Source: an uncultured Rubrobacteraceae bacterium (GTDB lineage: Bacteria > Actinomycetota > Rubrobacteria > Rubrobacterales > Rubrobacteraceae). From it: DNA of 64,000 bases. Under the pieces are notes generated by a model, which saw nothing but the letters and a program-made list of their open reading frames with translations, ran no database searches and had not been told where the DNA came from. Of this stretch, positions 1 to 8,678 are shown piece after piece (the stretch's first letter is position 1; every line of letters begins with the position of its first letter). A program made the position numbers and the translations under genes. The stretch is from assembly GCA_902806085.1 (NCBI GenBank), contig CADCVH010000100.1, forward strand, positions 1 through 64,000. The letters run 5' to 3'.

Positions 1-365
1 AACGGCCTCTCCAGCAACCGCCTGCCGTCGAACCAGTAGTGGTAGTAGACGAAGCCCCCGACGCCGTGCTCGCGGGCGAGGTCGGCCTGGGCCTGCCTCG
101 CCTCCGGCAGCCTCAGGTCGTAGAAGCCGAGGTCGGCGGGGAGGCGGGGCTGGTAGTGGCCGGGAAAGCGGGGCGTGGCCCGGGCAACGGTTGCCCACTC
201 GGTAAAGCCCTCGCCCCAGGAGGCGTTGTTTTCGGGGATGGGGTGGAACTGCGGCAGGTAGAACGCGAGCGGCCGCGGCGAAGGTCCATCTCCCGCGGCG
301 CCCTCCGGCGACCGTGCCGGCGAGGCCAGGCTGTCGCTGTTCGGGGGCCGCTCCGACGAGGCCAT
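1..365 (-). CDS. WbsX-like glycosyltransferase, N-terminal part (cut by window edge)
   Basis: Reading the minus strand from the ATG at 365-363 gives an open frame that runs off the window after about 121 codons. After a roughly 30-residue hydrophilic leader it shows [15 protein letters not shown], then WGEGFTEW, a later [10 protein letters not shown] and [16 protein letters not shown]. These are hallmarks of the WbsX family (glycoside hydrolase 99-like domain), found in O-antigen and capsule loci. A good ribosome site (GGAAGGAG) lies about seven bases before the ATG. It is divergent from the sulfotransferase at 645. The role in building or modifying surface polysaccharide is inferred from family and context; the C-terminal part is not visible. 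Confidence 0.8.
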   Translation of the reverse strand, partial: MASSERPPNSDSLASPARSPEGAAGDGPSPRPLAFYLPQFHPIPENNASWGEGFTEWATVARATPRFPGHYQPRLPADLGFYDLRLPEARQAQADLAREHGVGGFVYYHYWFDGRRLLERP

Positions 366-540
366 GTCCTGCTCCTTCCGCTCTACCAAGATCGAGTTTA
401 CGCCCCAACCCGTCCGAAACGAGTGAGTTGTCCGGTTACCGACGGTTTCGGCCGGGGTTCGACCGTTCGGACACGGCATTCTAGCAAGAGCAGACGAAAA
501 TCTCATAGACAAGAGATCACTTCTACCAGGCAGAGGCTAC

Positions 541-549
541 TGCTATACT
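541..549 (+). promoter_or_regulatory. Extended -10 promoter element
   Basis: TGC-TATACT is an extended -10 hexamer, 95 bases upstream of the sulfotransferase start and inside an AT-richer stretch (about 470-600). The -35 position (521-526, TTCTAC) is weak, as is common with extended -10 promoters. The rest of the 366-644 gap holds no convincing gene and probably carries the divergent promoter for the WbsX-like gene too. Confidence 0.4.
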
Positions 550-644
550 GGTCCGCCGATCAATCTCGCGATTTTACGAGAGGTTTCGCCCGTGTTTCAC
601 AGGTACGACATACTCCGCAGGGTCCGGACGGCCGGGGGGCGTCC

Positions 645-1484
645 GTGCTAGATGGGCCACGGGCCAGGCGGGATAACCCGGTGTGCATCACCGGCATGCA
701 CCGCTCGGGCACGTCGTCCACGGCCCAGCTCCTGTACCGCTGCGGCGTGTACCTCGGCGACGAAAGGGAGCTCTTCTCGGCGGGACCGGCCAACCCCGAC
801 GGCTACTGGGAGAACAGCCGGTTCGTCTCCGTAAACAACCGCATCTTCGAGGCTTACGGGGGAGGGTGGGACCTTCCCCCCGACCTCGAAGAGGGCTGGC
901 AGGACTCGGAGAAGATGGCCGGCCTGAGGGCGGAGGCCGCGGAGCTCGTGCGCGGGTTCGAGGGCAGCGGAACCTGGGGCTGGAAGGACCCGCGCAGCAG
1001 CCTGACCATGCCGCTGTGGCTGGACCTGCTGCCGGAGGCGAAGGTCGTCATCTCCCTGAGAAACCCGCTGGAGGTCGCCCTCTCGCTCCGCAAGCGGGGC
1101 AACTCCTCCCTCGCGTTCGGCCTGAACCTGTGGACGGCCTACAGTCGGCGGCTGCTGGACGCGCTGCCGCCCGGCCGGTACATCGTCACCCACTACGGAG
1201 CTTATTTCTACCGCCCGCAGGACGAGTTGCGGCGCGTCCTGGACTTTCTCGGCGTGCCCGCCTCGGGCCAACTCATCGCCCACGCCCGCTCCACGTCCCT
1301 CAAGGGGTTACGCCACCACAGCGTCCCCACGGGCGACCTGCTCGACACGCCCGTCGCCCCCCCGGGGACGTACGACCTGTACGTGCGGATGTGCCGGGAG
1401 GCGGACTTCGATCCGGACAACCCGGCCCCCGTCTCCGGGAGCCCCGTAGCCGAAGCGCTACCGGCAGAAGCGAACACGCCGTAG
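645..1484 (+). CDS. PAPS-dependent sulfotransferase family protein
   Basis: The protein is about 279 residues. It opens with the phosphosulfate-binding loop VCITGMHRSGTSS (about residues 13-25) and has a second nucleotide-binding segment VVISLRNPLEVALSL (about 130-145), preceded by WGWKDPRSS. This is the layout of bacterial sulfotransferases that move sulfate from PAPS to carbohydrate or lipid acceptors. The open frame extends far upstream, but that part is compositionally odd and antisense to the WbsX gene, so I start at the GTG at 645; GTG 681 is an alternative. It sits in the surface-glycan locus, so a polysaccharide acceptor is likely but unproven. Confidence 0.8.
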   Translation: MLDGPRARRDNPVCITGMHRSGTSSTAQLLYRCGVYLGDERELFSAGPANPDGYWENSRFVSVNNRIFEAYGGGWDLPPDLEEGWQDSEKMAGLRAEAAELVRGFEGSGTWGWKDPRSSLTMPLWLDLLPEAKVVISLRNPLEVALSLRKRGNSSLAFGLNLWTAYSRRLLDALPPGRYIVTHYGAYFYRPQDELRRVLDFLGVPASGQLIAHARSTSLKGLRHHSVPTGDLLDTPVAPPGTYDLYVRMCREADFDPDNPAPVSGSPVAEALPAEANTP

Positions 1485-1541
1485 TTTCACCTGACTGCCA
1501 CGCATTTGACCCGGTGGATCCCGCACGCCTAGACTCCTCCC

Positions 1542-2474
1542 ATGCGTGGTCCGTCGGTTCGATCCGTCAGGGATAAGCGTGGAACCCGGGGCGAGGGAGT
1601 TCTTCTCGCGGCCCTGACGATCGCCATCGTCGCGGTAACGGGCACGCCCGGCGCGGACGCCCAGCCCGCCCCGAAGCAGCCCGCTCCGGGGCAGCCGGGG
1701 GCGCAGTTCGCCGCCGCGTGCGGCTTCGGCCACACGGCCTCCGCCGACCCGATCGTGGACGACCCCGACCCCCACCTGCACGATTTCTTCGGCAACGCCT
1801 CGACCTCCCGCGGCTCCACCTACGACTCCCTGCGCGGCGCCGGGACGGGGTGCTTCCACCAGGCCGACAGGTCGGCCTGGTGGGTCCCCGCCATAAAGTG
1901 GGACAAAAAGCGCCTCGCGCCTTCGAGCGCGAGCATCTACTACCGGGCCGCTGAGAGAGACCACGAGCGGGTGCGGCCCCATCCTTCCGCCCTGAAGATG
2001 ATCGCCGGCGGCCTCGGAGAACAGACCCGCGTCCTCTGGTCCTGCGGGCGCGGGGACAGAACGAAGTCGCAAGTCCCGCCCCGCAGGTGCGAGAGCGGGG
2101 TGCTGGCCGCGACCGTCTACTTCCCCGACTGCTGGGACGGGCGCAACCTCGACAGCGCCGACCACAGGTACCACGTGGAGTACGCGCAGAAATCCGGCGG
2201 CGCGCGACGGTGCCCCGGCTCCTACCCCGTGCCCCTCCCCGGCATCGACGCCACCTTCTTCTACAGCCTCCCCGCCGGCGCCCCGTCGGGCCGGGTGCTA
2301 GTCTCCGCCGGCCACGGCTCCTGGGAGGGACAGGCCAACTACCACGCCGATTTCTTCAACGCCTGGGACCAGAAGAGCCTGACCACGCTGGTGCAGGAGT
2401 GCATCAACGGCACGAAGCCGGCCGAACCGCTGCCCGACAAATGCCGCAACCCGACGCCGCGGCGCGGGGGGTGA
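1542..2474 (+). CDS. Secreted DUF1996 domain protein
   Basis: This 310-residue protein has an N-terminal basic stretch and a hydrophobic segment (about residues 20-40) ending in a likely signal-peptidase site after GADA. The rest matches the DUF1996 pattern: DPHLHDFFGN near residue 85, WWVPAIKW, a late cysteine-bearing FPDCWDG, and HADFFNAWD near 275. DUF1996 is an extracellular domain of unknown biochemical function, common in fungi and actinobacteria and sometimes tied to polysaccharide binding. The ATG start sits just before the signal sequence. It is probably its own transcription unit, closed by the hairpin directly after its stop. Confidence 0.75.
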   Translation: MRGPSVRSVRDKRGTRGEGVLLAALTIAIVAVTGTPGADAQPAPKQPAPGQPGAQFAAACGFGHTASADPIVDDPDPHLHDFFGNASTSRGSTYDSLRGAGTGCFHQADRSAWWVPAIKWDKKRLAPSSASIYYRAAERDHERVRPHPSALKMIAGGLGEQTRVLWSCGRGDRTKSQVPPRRCESGVLAATVYFPDCWDGRNLDSADHRYHVEYAQKSGGARRCPGSYPVPLPGIDATFFYSLPAGAPSGRVLVSAGHGSWEGQANYHADFFNAWDQKSLTTLVQECINGTKPAEPLPDKCRNPTPRRGG

Positions 2475-2500
2475 CGCCAGTTTCCTGGAGCATACTGGCG
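2473..2500 (+). terminator. Hairpin after the DUF1996 gene
   Basis: ACGCCAGT (2473-2480) and ACTGGCGT (2493-2500) form a perfect 8-bp stem with a 12-base loop, starting inside the stop codon of the DUF1996 gene. There is no T-run, so it may act as a 3'-end stabiliser or a Rho-type end. A second strong hairpin, CCTCCCG-TG-CGGGAGG, lies near 2560. Confidence 0.5.
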
Positions 2501-2647
2501 TGGGGCCCTGGCCGTCGGCATTCTTCGCTGTTGGACGAAGGTGGCGCGTGGACGGGGCCTCCCGTGCGGGAGGGGGAACTCACGCCACGCCGCTTGTTAT
2601 CATGTGCCGGGCGCGTGGTCGCGGAAGGTGGAGACAGAGGGCGCGGG

Positions 2648-3484
2648 TTGAGAGATAACGAGATCCTGGAGAAGATAGAGAGCTTTCCGAGGTGGCATTA
2701 CCGCTTCGACCTCGGGGGCCACAAGACGCCCATCTACGAGAACAAGATGGCGGTGCGCCACCGCAACCGCGCGCTGCACTTCTTCGACCCGATGGTCGAG
2801 TTGTTCGGGGGCTCCCTCAAGGGCAAGCGCGTGCTGGACCTCGGCTGCAACGCCGGCTGGTGGTCGCTGCGGGCGATAACGGAGGGGGCGGACTACGTGC
2901 TCGGCGTGGACGGCAGAGGTATGCACGTCGAACAATCCGAGTTCGTCTTCGAGGTGAAGGGCGTCGAGAAAGACCGCTACGACTTTGTCGAGGCAAACCT
3001 CTTCGATCTGGACTTTCGGAGGTTCGGCGAGTTCGACATCGTGCTCTGCCTCGGGCTCCTCTACCACATCTCAAAACCCATCGACCTCATGGAGCGCATA
3101 GGTTCCGTGAGCACGGACCTGCTCCTCGTGGACACCGCGGTCTCGCCGGTAAAGGGCTCCGTCTTCGAGGTGCGCCGGGACAGCCTGGAGGAGGCGCGCG
3201 ACGCCGTGGACTACGAGATCGTCCTCGTGCCGAGCGCGCAGGCCGTCCACGACCTCGCCTCGCAGTTCGGCTACCGCACCGTCACGCTCAAGCCGGACTT
3301 CCGTAATCCCAAGGGCCTACCCGACTACCGGGGGGCGAACGATTACCGTCGGGGCCTACGGCGGGCCTTCTTCTGCTCGAAGAAGACCGACCTCTCGGAA
3401 CTGAGCGCCGAAGTCGAGTCTCTACCGGAAGCGCCGCAGAGCTTCCGCAGGGAGGCCTGGCGCGACGAATCGTTCAGCAGCTAA
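2648..3484 (+). CDS. Class I SAM-dependent methyltransferase (CmoB/DUF1698-like)
   Basis: About 278 residues. Motif I is VLDLGCNAGWWSLRA (about residues 62-76), followed by the acidic VLGVDGRG and the post-motif FDIVLCLGLLYHISKP, which is typical of the CmoB-like methyltransferase group. In polysaccharide loci such enzymes usually methylate sugars or lipid carriers; a substrate cannot be read from sequence. The start is uncertain: TTG 2648 follows a purine-rich GGTGGAGACAGAGG stretch, and GTG 2615 is also in frame. The gene is convergent with the PQQ-type dehydrogenase and is separated from it by a strong hairpin. Confidence 0.75.
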   Translation: MRDNEILEKIESFPRWHYRFDLGGHKTPIYENKMAVRHRNRALHFFDPMVELFGGSLKGKRVLDLGCNAGWWSLRAITEGADYVLGVDGRGMHVEQSEFVFEVKGVEKDRYDFVEANLFDLDFRRFGEFDIVLCLGLLYHISKPIDLMERIGSVSTDLLLVDTAVSPVKGSVFEVRRDSLEEARDAVDYEIVLVPSAQAVHDLASQFGYRTVTLKPDFRNPKGLPDYRGANDYRRGLRRAFFCSKKTDLSELSAEVESLPEAPQSFRREAWRDESFSS

Positions 3485-3534
3485 GAAGCCAATTACAAAC
3501 GGGATTGGCGTCCCGGCCGTGCGATAGCCTGTAG

Positions 3535-3560
3535 CCGGCGCTCTTGCGTCACAGCGCCGG
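3535..3560. terminator. Bidirectional terminator-like hairpin
   Basis: CCGGCGCT (3535-3542) pairs perfectly with AGCGCCGG (3553-3560) around a 10-base loop, in the gap between two convergent genes. TCTCT follows on the plus strand. Confidence 0.6.
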
Positions 3561-3563
3561 TCT

Positions 3564-5693
3564 CTACCGCCTTCGGAACGTGGCCGTGTACTTCTTATAG
3601 TCGGTCGGGGTGACGATGGTGTGCTGGGCGGCCCGGCCGTCGGACCAGGAGCGAAAGACGTAAGCCTGGCCGTCCTTCTGCTGGGTCGGCGCGGAGACGT
3701 TGAGGCCGTCGCCCTCCCAGGAGAGGAAGGTCTTCGGGGCAACGAAGCCCCGGCCGTTCACGGCGAGGCGCAGGCCCGTGGGGTTCGAGGCGAGGGTTAC
3801 GCCGGTGGTCCTGGGCTGGAGCTTGCGGGTCACGGTTTGTGTGAGGCCGTCCGGTTCTTTCGCGGTTAGCCGGATTTCGAGGTAGTTGCCCTCGGGGTTC
3901 GTGGCGAGCAGGTCCTCGGGCTCGGGGCCGGTGATCGTCAGGGTCTCGCCCGTGCCGGACTTGTACGGGTGGAAGTGCTGCCCGGAGTGCCAGCGGCGGA
4001 CCTCCCACGTGAGGGCCGGGGCGCCGGCGCCCTCGGCGTCGGTGGCGGAGCCCTGAAGCGTGATCTGCTGCCCCACCCGGAAGCGCTCCCCCTCGGCCGG
4101 GTTCTCTATCACCGGCCCTGGGGGCGTGTCGCCGGGGTAGACCTCGACGGTCGCGGTGTCCGAGAGGCCCTTGTCGTCCGTGGCGCGGAGCGCGGCGGTC
4201 TTCTTGCCGGCCGCGGCGTAGGCGTGGGAGGGCGCGGGGCCGGTGGCGTCGGCCTGGAAGCTCTGGCCGTCGTAGTCGAAGTCCCACTCGTAGGCCAGCG
4301 GGTCGCCGTCCGGGTCGCGGCTCCCGGTGGTGTCGAAGTCTATGGTGAGGTCGCCCGGGGATTCCGCGTGGGGCGGGTTGGCCGCGGCCCTGGCTTCGGG
4401 GGCGACGTTGCCCGAGGTGTAGGTGATGCGCCGGATTTCGCCTCCCGGGTTCTCGCCCGCGTAGGTGGTGTAGTAGAGGTCCCTGCCCGACGGGCCGAAG
4501 GTCATCGCGACCGGGCCGCCCTGCCCGAGGCCCACGGCGAACGCCTCTTTGGCGTACCCGCCGTCCGCCTTCGGGGTGAGGCGGAAGATTTTGCCGCACA
4601 CGTAGTCGCCGAAGAGGTAGGAGTCGTCGTACGCGCCGGGCCAGGGCCCCGCGTTCGGCACGAACGCGCCGCCCGTCACCGAGGAGCAGCCGCTCCCGTG
4701 GCTGTAGTCGTGGATGGGCGGCGTGAAGGGGGCGGCGCCGCAGGCCACGGACCCCGCGCGGTCGGGGTTGTCGTGGCGTCCCTCGCAGAGGTTCCAGGCG
4801 TAGTCCGCACCCTTCCGGCCGGCGTCGATCTCCTCCCACGCGTTCTGGCCGACGTCGTTTATGTTGAAGCGGGTGGTGGAGGCGTCGGGGTCGAAGGCCA
4901 TCCTGAAGGGGTTCCTGAGGCCCGTGGCGAAGGTCTCCTTGCAGACGTTGCCGGGGGCGGTGCGCCCGTTGGCCGCGGGCAGGCCGCAGCGGGCGCCGTT
5001 TGAGGCGTTCGCGTATGGGTTGTCCGCGGGGATGCCGCCGTCGCGGGTTACGCGCAGGATCTTGCCGAGCAGGACGTGCCGGTCGCGCGAGGCGTCGTTG
5101 GCCCCGGCCCGGTCGTGGGGGAACTTGTAGTCGCGCCCGCCGTCGCCGACGCTGACGTAGAGGAGTCCGTCCTTGCCGAAGTGCGGGTCGCCCCCGTTGT
5201 GGTTGCCGTTGGGGGAGGGGATGTTGTCCACGAGGATCTTGTCCATGGTGGCGTCGCCGGCCTCGGGCAGCTTGTAGCGCGCCACCCGGTTGACCGGGTT
5301 GTTCGGGTTGCCCGGTTGCATCTCGGGGCAAACGCCGAACTTCTTGAAGGTGTAGTAGAGGTAGATAAAACGGTTGGACTCGAAGTCGGGGTCAACGGCG
5401 ATCCCGAGCAGGCCCTGCTCTGAGTTGGCGCACGTTTTGGACTGGAGATCGAGCACGCCGCGCTTGCTGCCCGTCGCCGGGTCGTAGGCCTGCAGGATAC
5501 CGGGCTGCGTGGTGACGAGCATCCGCCCGTCCGGCAGGAACGCCATCGAGGTGGGCTGCTGGACGTCCGTCACCGGACGGTCCTCGAACCCGGCCGGCAC
5601 CGAGGACGCCCGCGTGGGCCCCGCCCCGAAAGACAGCGCCGCGACCGCGACCGCAACCGCCGAAACCACCGCGGCAAGCGCGACTTTTTTCAC
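3564..5693 (-). CDS. Secreted PQQ-type sugar dehydrogenase with PKD domain
   Basis: A 709-residue exported protein. The GTG at 5693-5691 begins a clean signal peptide (KK, hydrophobic core, A-x-A near residue 30) and is preceded by GAGAAGAGGGG. Residues of about 35-425 form a glucose/sorbosone dehydrogenase-type six-blade propeller: GLLGIAVDPDF, NGNHNGGDPHFGKDGLLYVSVGDGG, LRNPFRMAFDP and a late DYVCGKIFRL. Residues of about 430-520 are a PKD domain (DPDGDPLAYEWDFDYDG). The C-terminal 190 residues look like further beta-sandwich domains. The family oxidises sugars with PQQ, though many members with this architecture have no proven activity. An open-ended cell-surface carbohydrate role fits the locus. 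Confidence 0.85.
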   Translation of the reverse strand: MKKVALAAVVSAVAVAVAALSFGAGPTRASSVPAGFEDRPVTDVQQPTSMAFLPDGRMLVTTQPGILQAYDPATGSKRGVLDLQSKTCANSEQGLLGIAVDPDFESNRFIYLYYTFKKFGVCPEMQPGNPNNPVNRVARYKLPEAGDATMDKILVDNIPSPNGNHNGGDPHFGKDGLLYVSVGDGGRDYKFPHDRAGANDASRDRHVLLGKILRVTRDGGIPADNPYANASNGARCGLPAANGRTAPGNVCKETFATGLRNPFRMAFDPDASTTRFNINDVGQNAWEEIDAGRKGADYAWNLCEGRHDNPDRAGSVACGAAPFTPPIHDYSHGSGCSSVTGGAFVPNAGPWPGAYDDSYLFGDYVCGKIFRLTPKADGGYAKEAFAVGLGQGGPVAMTFGPSGRDLYYTTYAGENPGGEIRRITYTSGNVAPEARAAANPPHAESPGDLTIDFDTTGSRDPDGDPLAYEWDFDYDGQSFQADATGPAPSHAYAAAGKKTAALRATDDKGLSDTATVEVYPGDTPPGPVIENPAEGERFRVGQQITLQGSATDAEGAGAPALTWEVRRWHSGQHFHPYKSGTGETLTITGPEPEDLLATNPEGNYLEIRLTAKEPDGLTQTVTRKLQPRTTGVTLASNPTGLRLAVNGRGFVAPKTFLSWEGDGLNVSAPTQQKDGQAYVFRSWSDGRAAQHTIVTPTDYKKYTATFRRR

Positions 5694-5902
5694 CCTGGTC
5701 CCCTCTTCTCTGCCACCCTCGGCGCAGGCGTAACGCCCGGCGCGCAACATACGATACGCATGAGTATACGGAACGCCCCCGCGCCCCGGACGTGTCCGCC
5801 CTTACCGGACGGCGCGATTTTCCCTCCGGGCCTTGGGTGGATCGCCGTCCGAGGCCGGACGAAGCCGCGGGGGGCTGCCGGACGGCTGCCCCGCGACGGG
5901 CC

Positions 5903-7012
5903 TCAGCGGGCTTCGCCCCGGTGGTAGCCGAGCTTCGATAGCAGGCCGCCGGCCTCCCCCTCGAAGACGCGGAGGTCTCGCTGCGTGAAGGCCTCTTTCC
6001 AGTCTCCCGCCACGCCCTTCCTGAAGAAGGACGACGGGTCCTCCTCCCCGCGGGCCCTTCCCCTGGAGAGCTTCTCGAAGCTTGCAGAGCCCACGCAGCG
6101 CCTCACGTTCTCGCCCCCCGCGTCCGCGCCGAGAAAGCGCAGCAGGCGCCCCATCTCCTCCTCCGGGCGCGTGAGGAGGTCCTCGTAGCGGACCTCCGCG
6201 TAGCGGTCCCCGAAGAGTCGCGGGCCGTCCTCGACCGTCCTGCCGACCCTGGCGTTCCAGTCGGCGGCGATCTTCCGTATCTGGGCCTCCTCGAAGATGC
6301 CCCCGTCCTCCGCCCGTCTGCCGGAAGACCTCCCGAAGTTGCGCGAGTGGTGGGCGGCGGAGACGGCCGCGTCCCGGCCGTCTCGGATAATGTGGACGAC
6401 GCGGGCCTCGGGGTAGACGCGGGAGATCTCCGCGGCGGTCTCCGGCGTGAGAAGCGGGGACTTGTCCCCGACCAGCCTCTTGCCGGTCTTGGCTAGCTCC
6501 CCGCGGAGAAAGTAGTCCACGGCCATGCGGGCCAGGTTGTCCAGGTGCTCGTCGGGGTCGTCGTCGCGGCTCCAGACGGACCGCTCGACCCAAAGCCTCA
6601 GGTACTCCGCGTCGCGCAAGGCGTAGAGCAGCGAGCTCGGGGGACGCATGGCGTCGGACTTTACGAGGCTCCTCTGCCGCCAGGCCGCGCCGAAGAACCG
6701 GCCCTCTCCCTTGCACAGGATCTCCGGGTGCGCGTCGAGCATGCGCATGAGCCACGTCGTCCCGGATTTCTGGTACCCCACCACGAAGAAGACCGGCGGG
6801 CCGACCGGCGGGCCCGGCCCTGCGCCAGGCCCGGCCTCTTCGCCCCGCGCCCTGGCGAGCTCCCTTCTGAGGGCCGAGATCTCCGCGTTCTTAGCCGCGA
6901 TCGCACGCCTCTCCGTCCTGCCGGTCCTGGACCTGACGGTGCTCACCGCGCGCCCGACGAACGCCTTCGCGCCCCGCAACGTCCTCGAAATCTTCTCCCG
7001 GGGGACGTTCAA
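5903..7012 (-). CDS. PAPS-dependent sulfotransferase
   Basis: 369 residues. A basic, coiled N-terminal stretch (about 1-70) precedes the 5'-phosphosulfate loop FFVVGYQKSGTTWLMR (about 74-89); the 3'-phosphate segment VVHIIRDGRDAAVSA is near 203-217, and KSPLL and YEDLL further match the family. The C-terminal FFRKGVAGDWKEAF is the conserved cofactor-binding region. It lies 12 bases downstream of rfbD on the same strand and is probably co-transcribed, pointing to sulfation of a rhamnose-containing glycan; that acceptor is inferred. Confidence 0.88.
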   Translation of the reverse strand: MNVPREKISRTLRGAKAFVGRAVSTVRSRTGRTERRAIAAKNAEISALRRELARARGEEAGPGAGPGPPVGPPVFFVVGYQKSGTTWLMRMLDAHPEILCKGEGRFFGAAWRQRSLVKSDAMRPPSSLLYALRDAEYLRLWVERSVWSRDDDPDEHLDNLARMAVDYFLRGELAKTGKRLVGDKSPLLTPETAAEISRVYPEARVVHIIRDGRDAAVSAAHHSRNFGRSSGRRAEDGGIFEEAQIRKIAADWNARVGRTVEDGPRLFGDRYAEVRYEDLLTRPEEEMGRLLRFLGADAGGENVRRCVGSASFEKLSRGRARGEEDPSSFFRKGVAGDWKEAFTQRDLRVFEGEAGGLLSKLGYHRGEAR

Positions 7013-7024
7013 AGCGCCCCGACC

Positions 7025-7870
7025 CTACTGGTCGGCCGCGGGGGCCGCGGCCTCCCGCTCAAGGTAGTCCGCCAGCGCCTCCTGCCAAAGGCGGAGCGTG
7101 GGGCTGCCGAGGGCGGAGAGGACCCCGTTCGCCGGGCGGGCGGCGGGCAGGGGGTACTCGGAACCCGGTATGGGAATGAGCTCCGTCCCCACGCCGGCCA
7201 GGCGGAAGATCTCGCGCGTGAACTCGTACCAGGAGCAGGACCCGGCGTTGGTGAGGTGGTAGAGGCCGTAACCTTCGCCCTCGATTATCCCGGCGATCCC
7301 CTCCGCGAGGTCCAGCGCGTAGGTTGGAGAGACGAACTCGTCGTCCTTGACCTTCAGCACGTCCCGCCCGGCGGCCACCTTGAGCATGGTGCGCACGAAG
7401 TTGTGGCCCCGGCCGTAGACGCCGGCGGTCCTGACGACGGTCCAGCGGTTGGTGAGCCGCATGACGTGCTCCTCGCCGGCGAGCTTGGTGCGGCCGTAGG
7501 CGCTGATCGGACGCGCGGCGTCGAACGGCTCGTAGGGCCGCCCCTGCACCCCGTCGAAGACGTAGTTGGTGCTGACGTGGAGGAGCGAGGCCCCCCGCCT
7601 CTCGCAAACCCGCGCCAGGTTGCGGGGCCCGAGGGCGTTGACGGCGTAGGCCGCCTCCGTCTCCGTCTCGCAGCGGTCCACGTTCGTGAACGCCGCGGCG
7701 TTGATCACGACCTCCGGCCCGTGCTCCCCGAAGACCCGGTCCACGGACCCGGCGTCGGTTATGTCGAAGTCCCCACGGGAGAGCGCGACCACCTCGTGCC
7801 CGCGCGCGGGCAGCAGCTCCGCGAGCTCCAACCCCAATTGGCCGCCGCTCCCCGCCACGAGCACCCTCAA
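7025..7870 (-). CDS. rfbD: dTDP-4-dehydrorhamnose reductase
   Basis: This is the last step of dTDP-L-rhamnose synthesis, the NAD(P)H reduction of dTDP-4-keto-L-rhamnose. The 281-residue protein has MRVLVAGSGGQLGLEL (Rossmann loop), the YGRTKLAGEEHV catalytic Tyr-Lys pair near residue 125, and the family's TNYVFDG. Length is normal for RmlD. The other three rhamnose genes lie together at 20.8-23.4 kb on the same strand, so rfbD is detached from its usual cluster by about 13 kb. A sulfotransferase follows 12 bases downstream. Confidence 0.95.
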   Translation of the reverse strand: MRVLVAGSGGQLGLELAELLPARGHEVVALSRGDFDITDAGSVDRVFGEHGPEVVINAAAFTNVDRCETETEAAYAVNALGPRNLARVCERRGASLLHVSTNYVFDGVQGRPYEPFDAARPISAYGRTKLAGEEHVMRLTNRWTVVRTAGVYGRGHNFVRTMLKVAAGRDVLKVKDDEFVSPTYALDLAEGIAGIIEGEGYGLYHLTNAGSCSWYEFTREIFRLAGVGTELIPIPGSEYPLPAARPANGVLSALGSPTLRLWQEALADYLEREAAAPAADQ

Positions 7871-7994
7871 GCGGGGCCCCCGCCACTACCTCTGTTCCAT
7901 CTCGACCTCAAGCTCAGAGAGCCCCCAAAACCCTTAGCCCGCAGGGACCCGAACACTCTAGCAGAGCCCCGACACCGCGTTCGCGGCAAGGCGA

Positions 7995-8020
7995 GAGGGC
8001 CGGGGTTCGCCCCGGCCCTC
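7995..8020 (-). terminator. Strong hairpin after the first RTX gene
   Basis: GAGGGCCGGGG (7995-8005) pairs perfectly with CCCCGGCCCTC (8010-8020) around a four-base TTCG loop (CGAA on the minus strand). It sits 51 bases beyond the stop of the RTX gene at 8071. No T-run follows. The gap 7871-8070 otherwise holds only the upstream region of rfbD. Confidence 0.7.
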
Positions 8021-8070
8021 CACGAAGCGCCCCGTCGGCCCCCTGCTGATAGCCGACGGCCGAAGCTTCC

Positions 8071-8466
8071 CTAGTTCAGCGGGGCCGCCTTCGAGACCTC
8101 GCAGTCGCCGGCCAGGGCGTCCTGCGGGTTGGCGCGGACCACGTCGCGGCCCGAGCCGCAGCGGACCACGTCGCGCGTATCGTCGCCCTGCACGTCGATA
8201 TAGTCGTCGCCGCGGCCGGCGTTCACGGCGTCGGCCGCGACGCCGGCGTAGATGTCGTCGTCGCCGCGGTTGCCGATGAGCCGGTCATTACCGCCGCCGC
8301 CGAAGAGGTTGTCGTCGCCGGCGAGGGCGTCGATCCTGTCGGCGTTCTTGGTCCCGATGATCGTGTTCGGCCCGTCGGTGCCCCGGAAATCCGCGGCGAC
8401 CGCCACCCCGGCCGCCATCACGAGGAACGCCGCCGCCATCACGGCCACCATGGTCGCTTTCCGCAT
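8071..8466 (-). CDS. Small secreted RTX-repeat (calcium-binding) protein
   Basis: About 131 residues. A signal peptide (MRKATMVAVMAAAFLVMAAGVAVAA) is followed by degenerate nonapeptide repeats of the GGxGxDxUx type: GDDNLFGGGGNDRLIGNRGDDDIYAG, then AGRGDDYIDVQGDD. Two cysteines near the C-terminus (VVRCGSG, GDCEVS) could form a disulfide. I start at the ATG at 8466 because AAGGA lies eight bases before it; an ATG at 8475 is just upstream. RTX repeats bind calcium and fold outside the cell. The function is unknown. A second protein of the same design lies at 18779. Confidence 0.78.
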   Translation of the reverse strand: MRKATMVAVMAAAFLVMAAGVAVAADFRGTDGPNTIIGTKNADRIDALAGDDNLFGGGGNDRLIGNRGDDDIYAGVAADAVNAGRGDDYIDVQGDDTRDVVRCGSGRDVVRANPQDALAGDCEVSKAAPLN

Positions 8467-8678
8467 CTTCTTCATCCTTGTCGCGGGCCGGATGGCCCAC
8501 GGTTCCCTACCCCTGCCGGGCCCCACGGCCCGGACGACCGCCGCCGTGTTCCGGCGACACCTTTTCCCCTCCACGCGCACGTCGGACCCCTGGCTACCAC
8601 CCCCTGGAAACGTTCGTCACTTGCCCCAGATCCCGAACTATAGATCGCCCGGAGGCGTTTTTGAGTAGTCATTCCGTA

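Noticed and set aside
39-644. Upstream extension of the first sulfotransferase by 200 codons
   Set aside because: The extension is low-complexity, arginine-rich and antisense to the WbsX-like gene; the sulfotransferase fold starts at the VCITGMHRSG loop.
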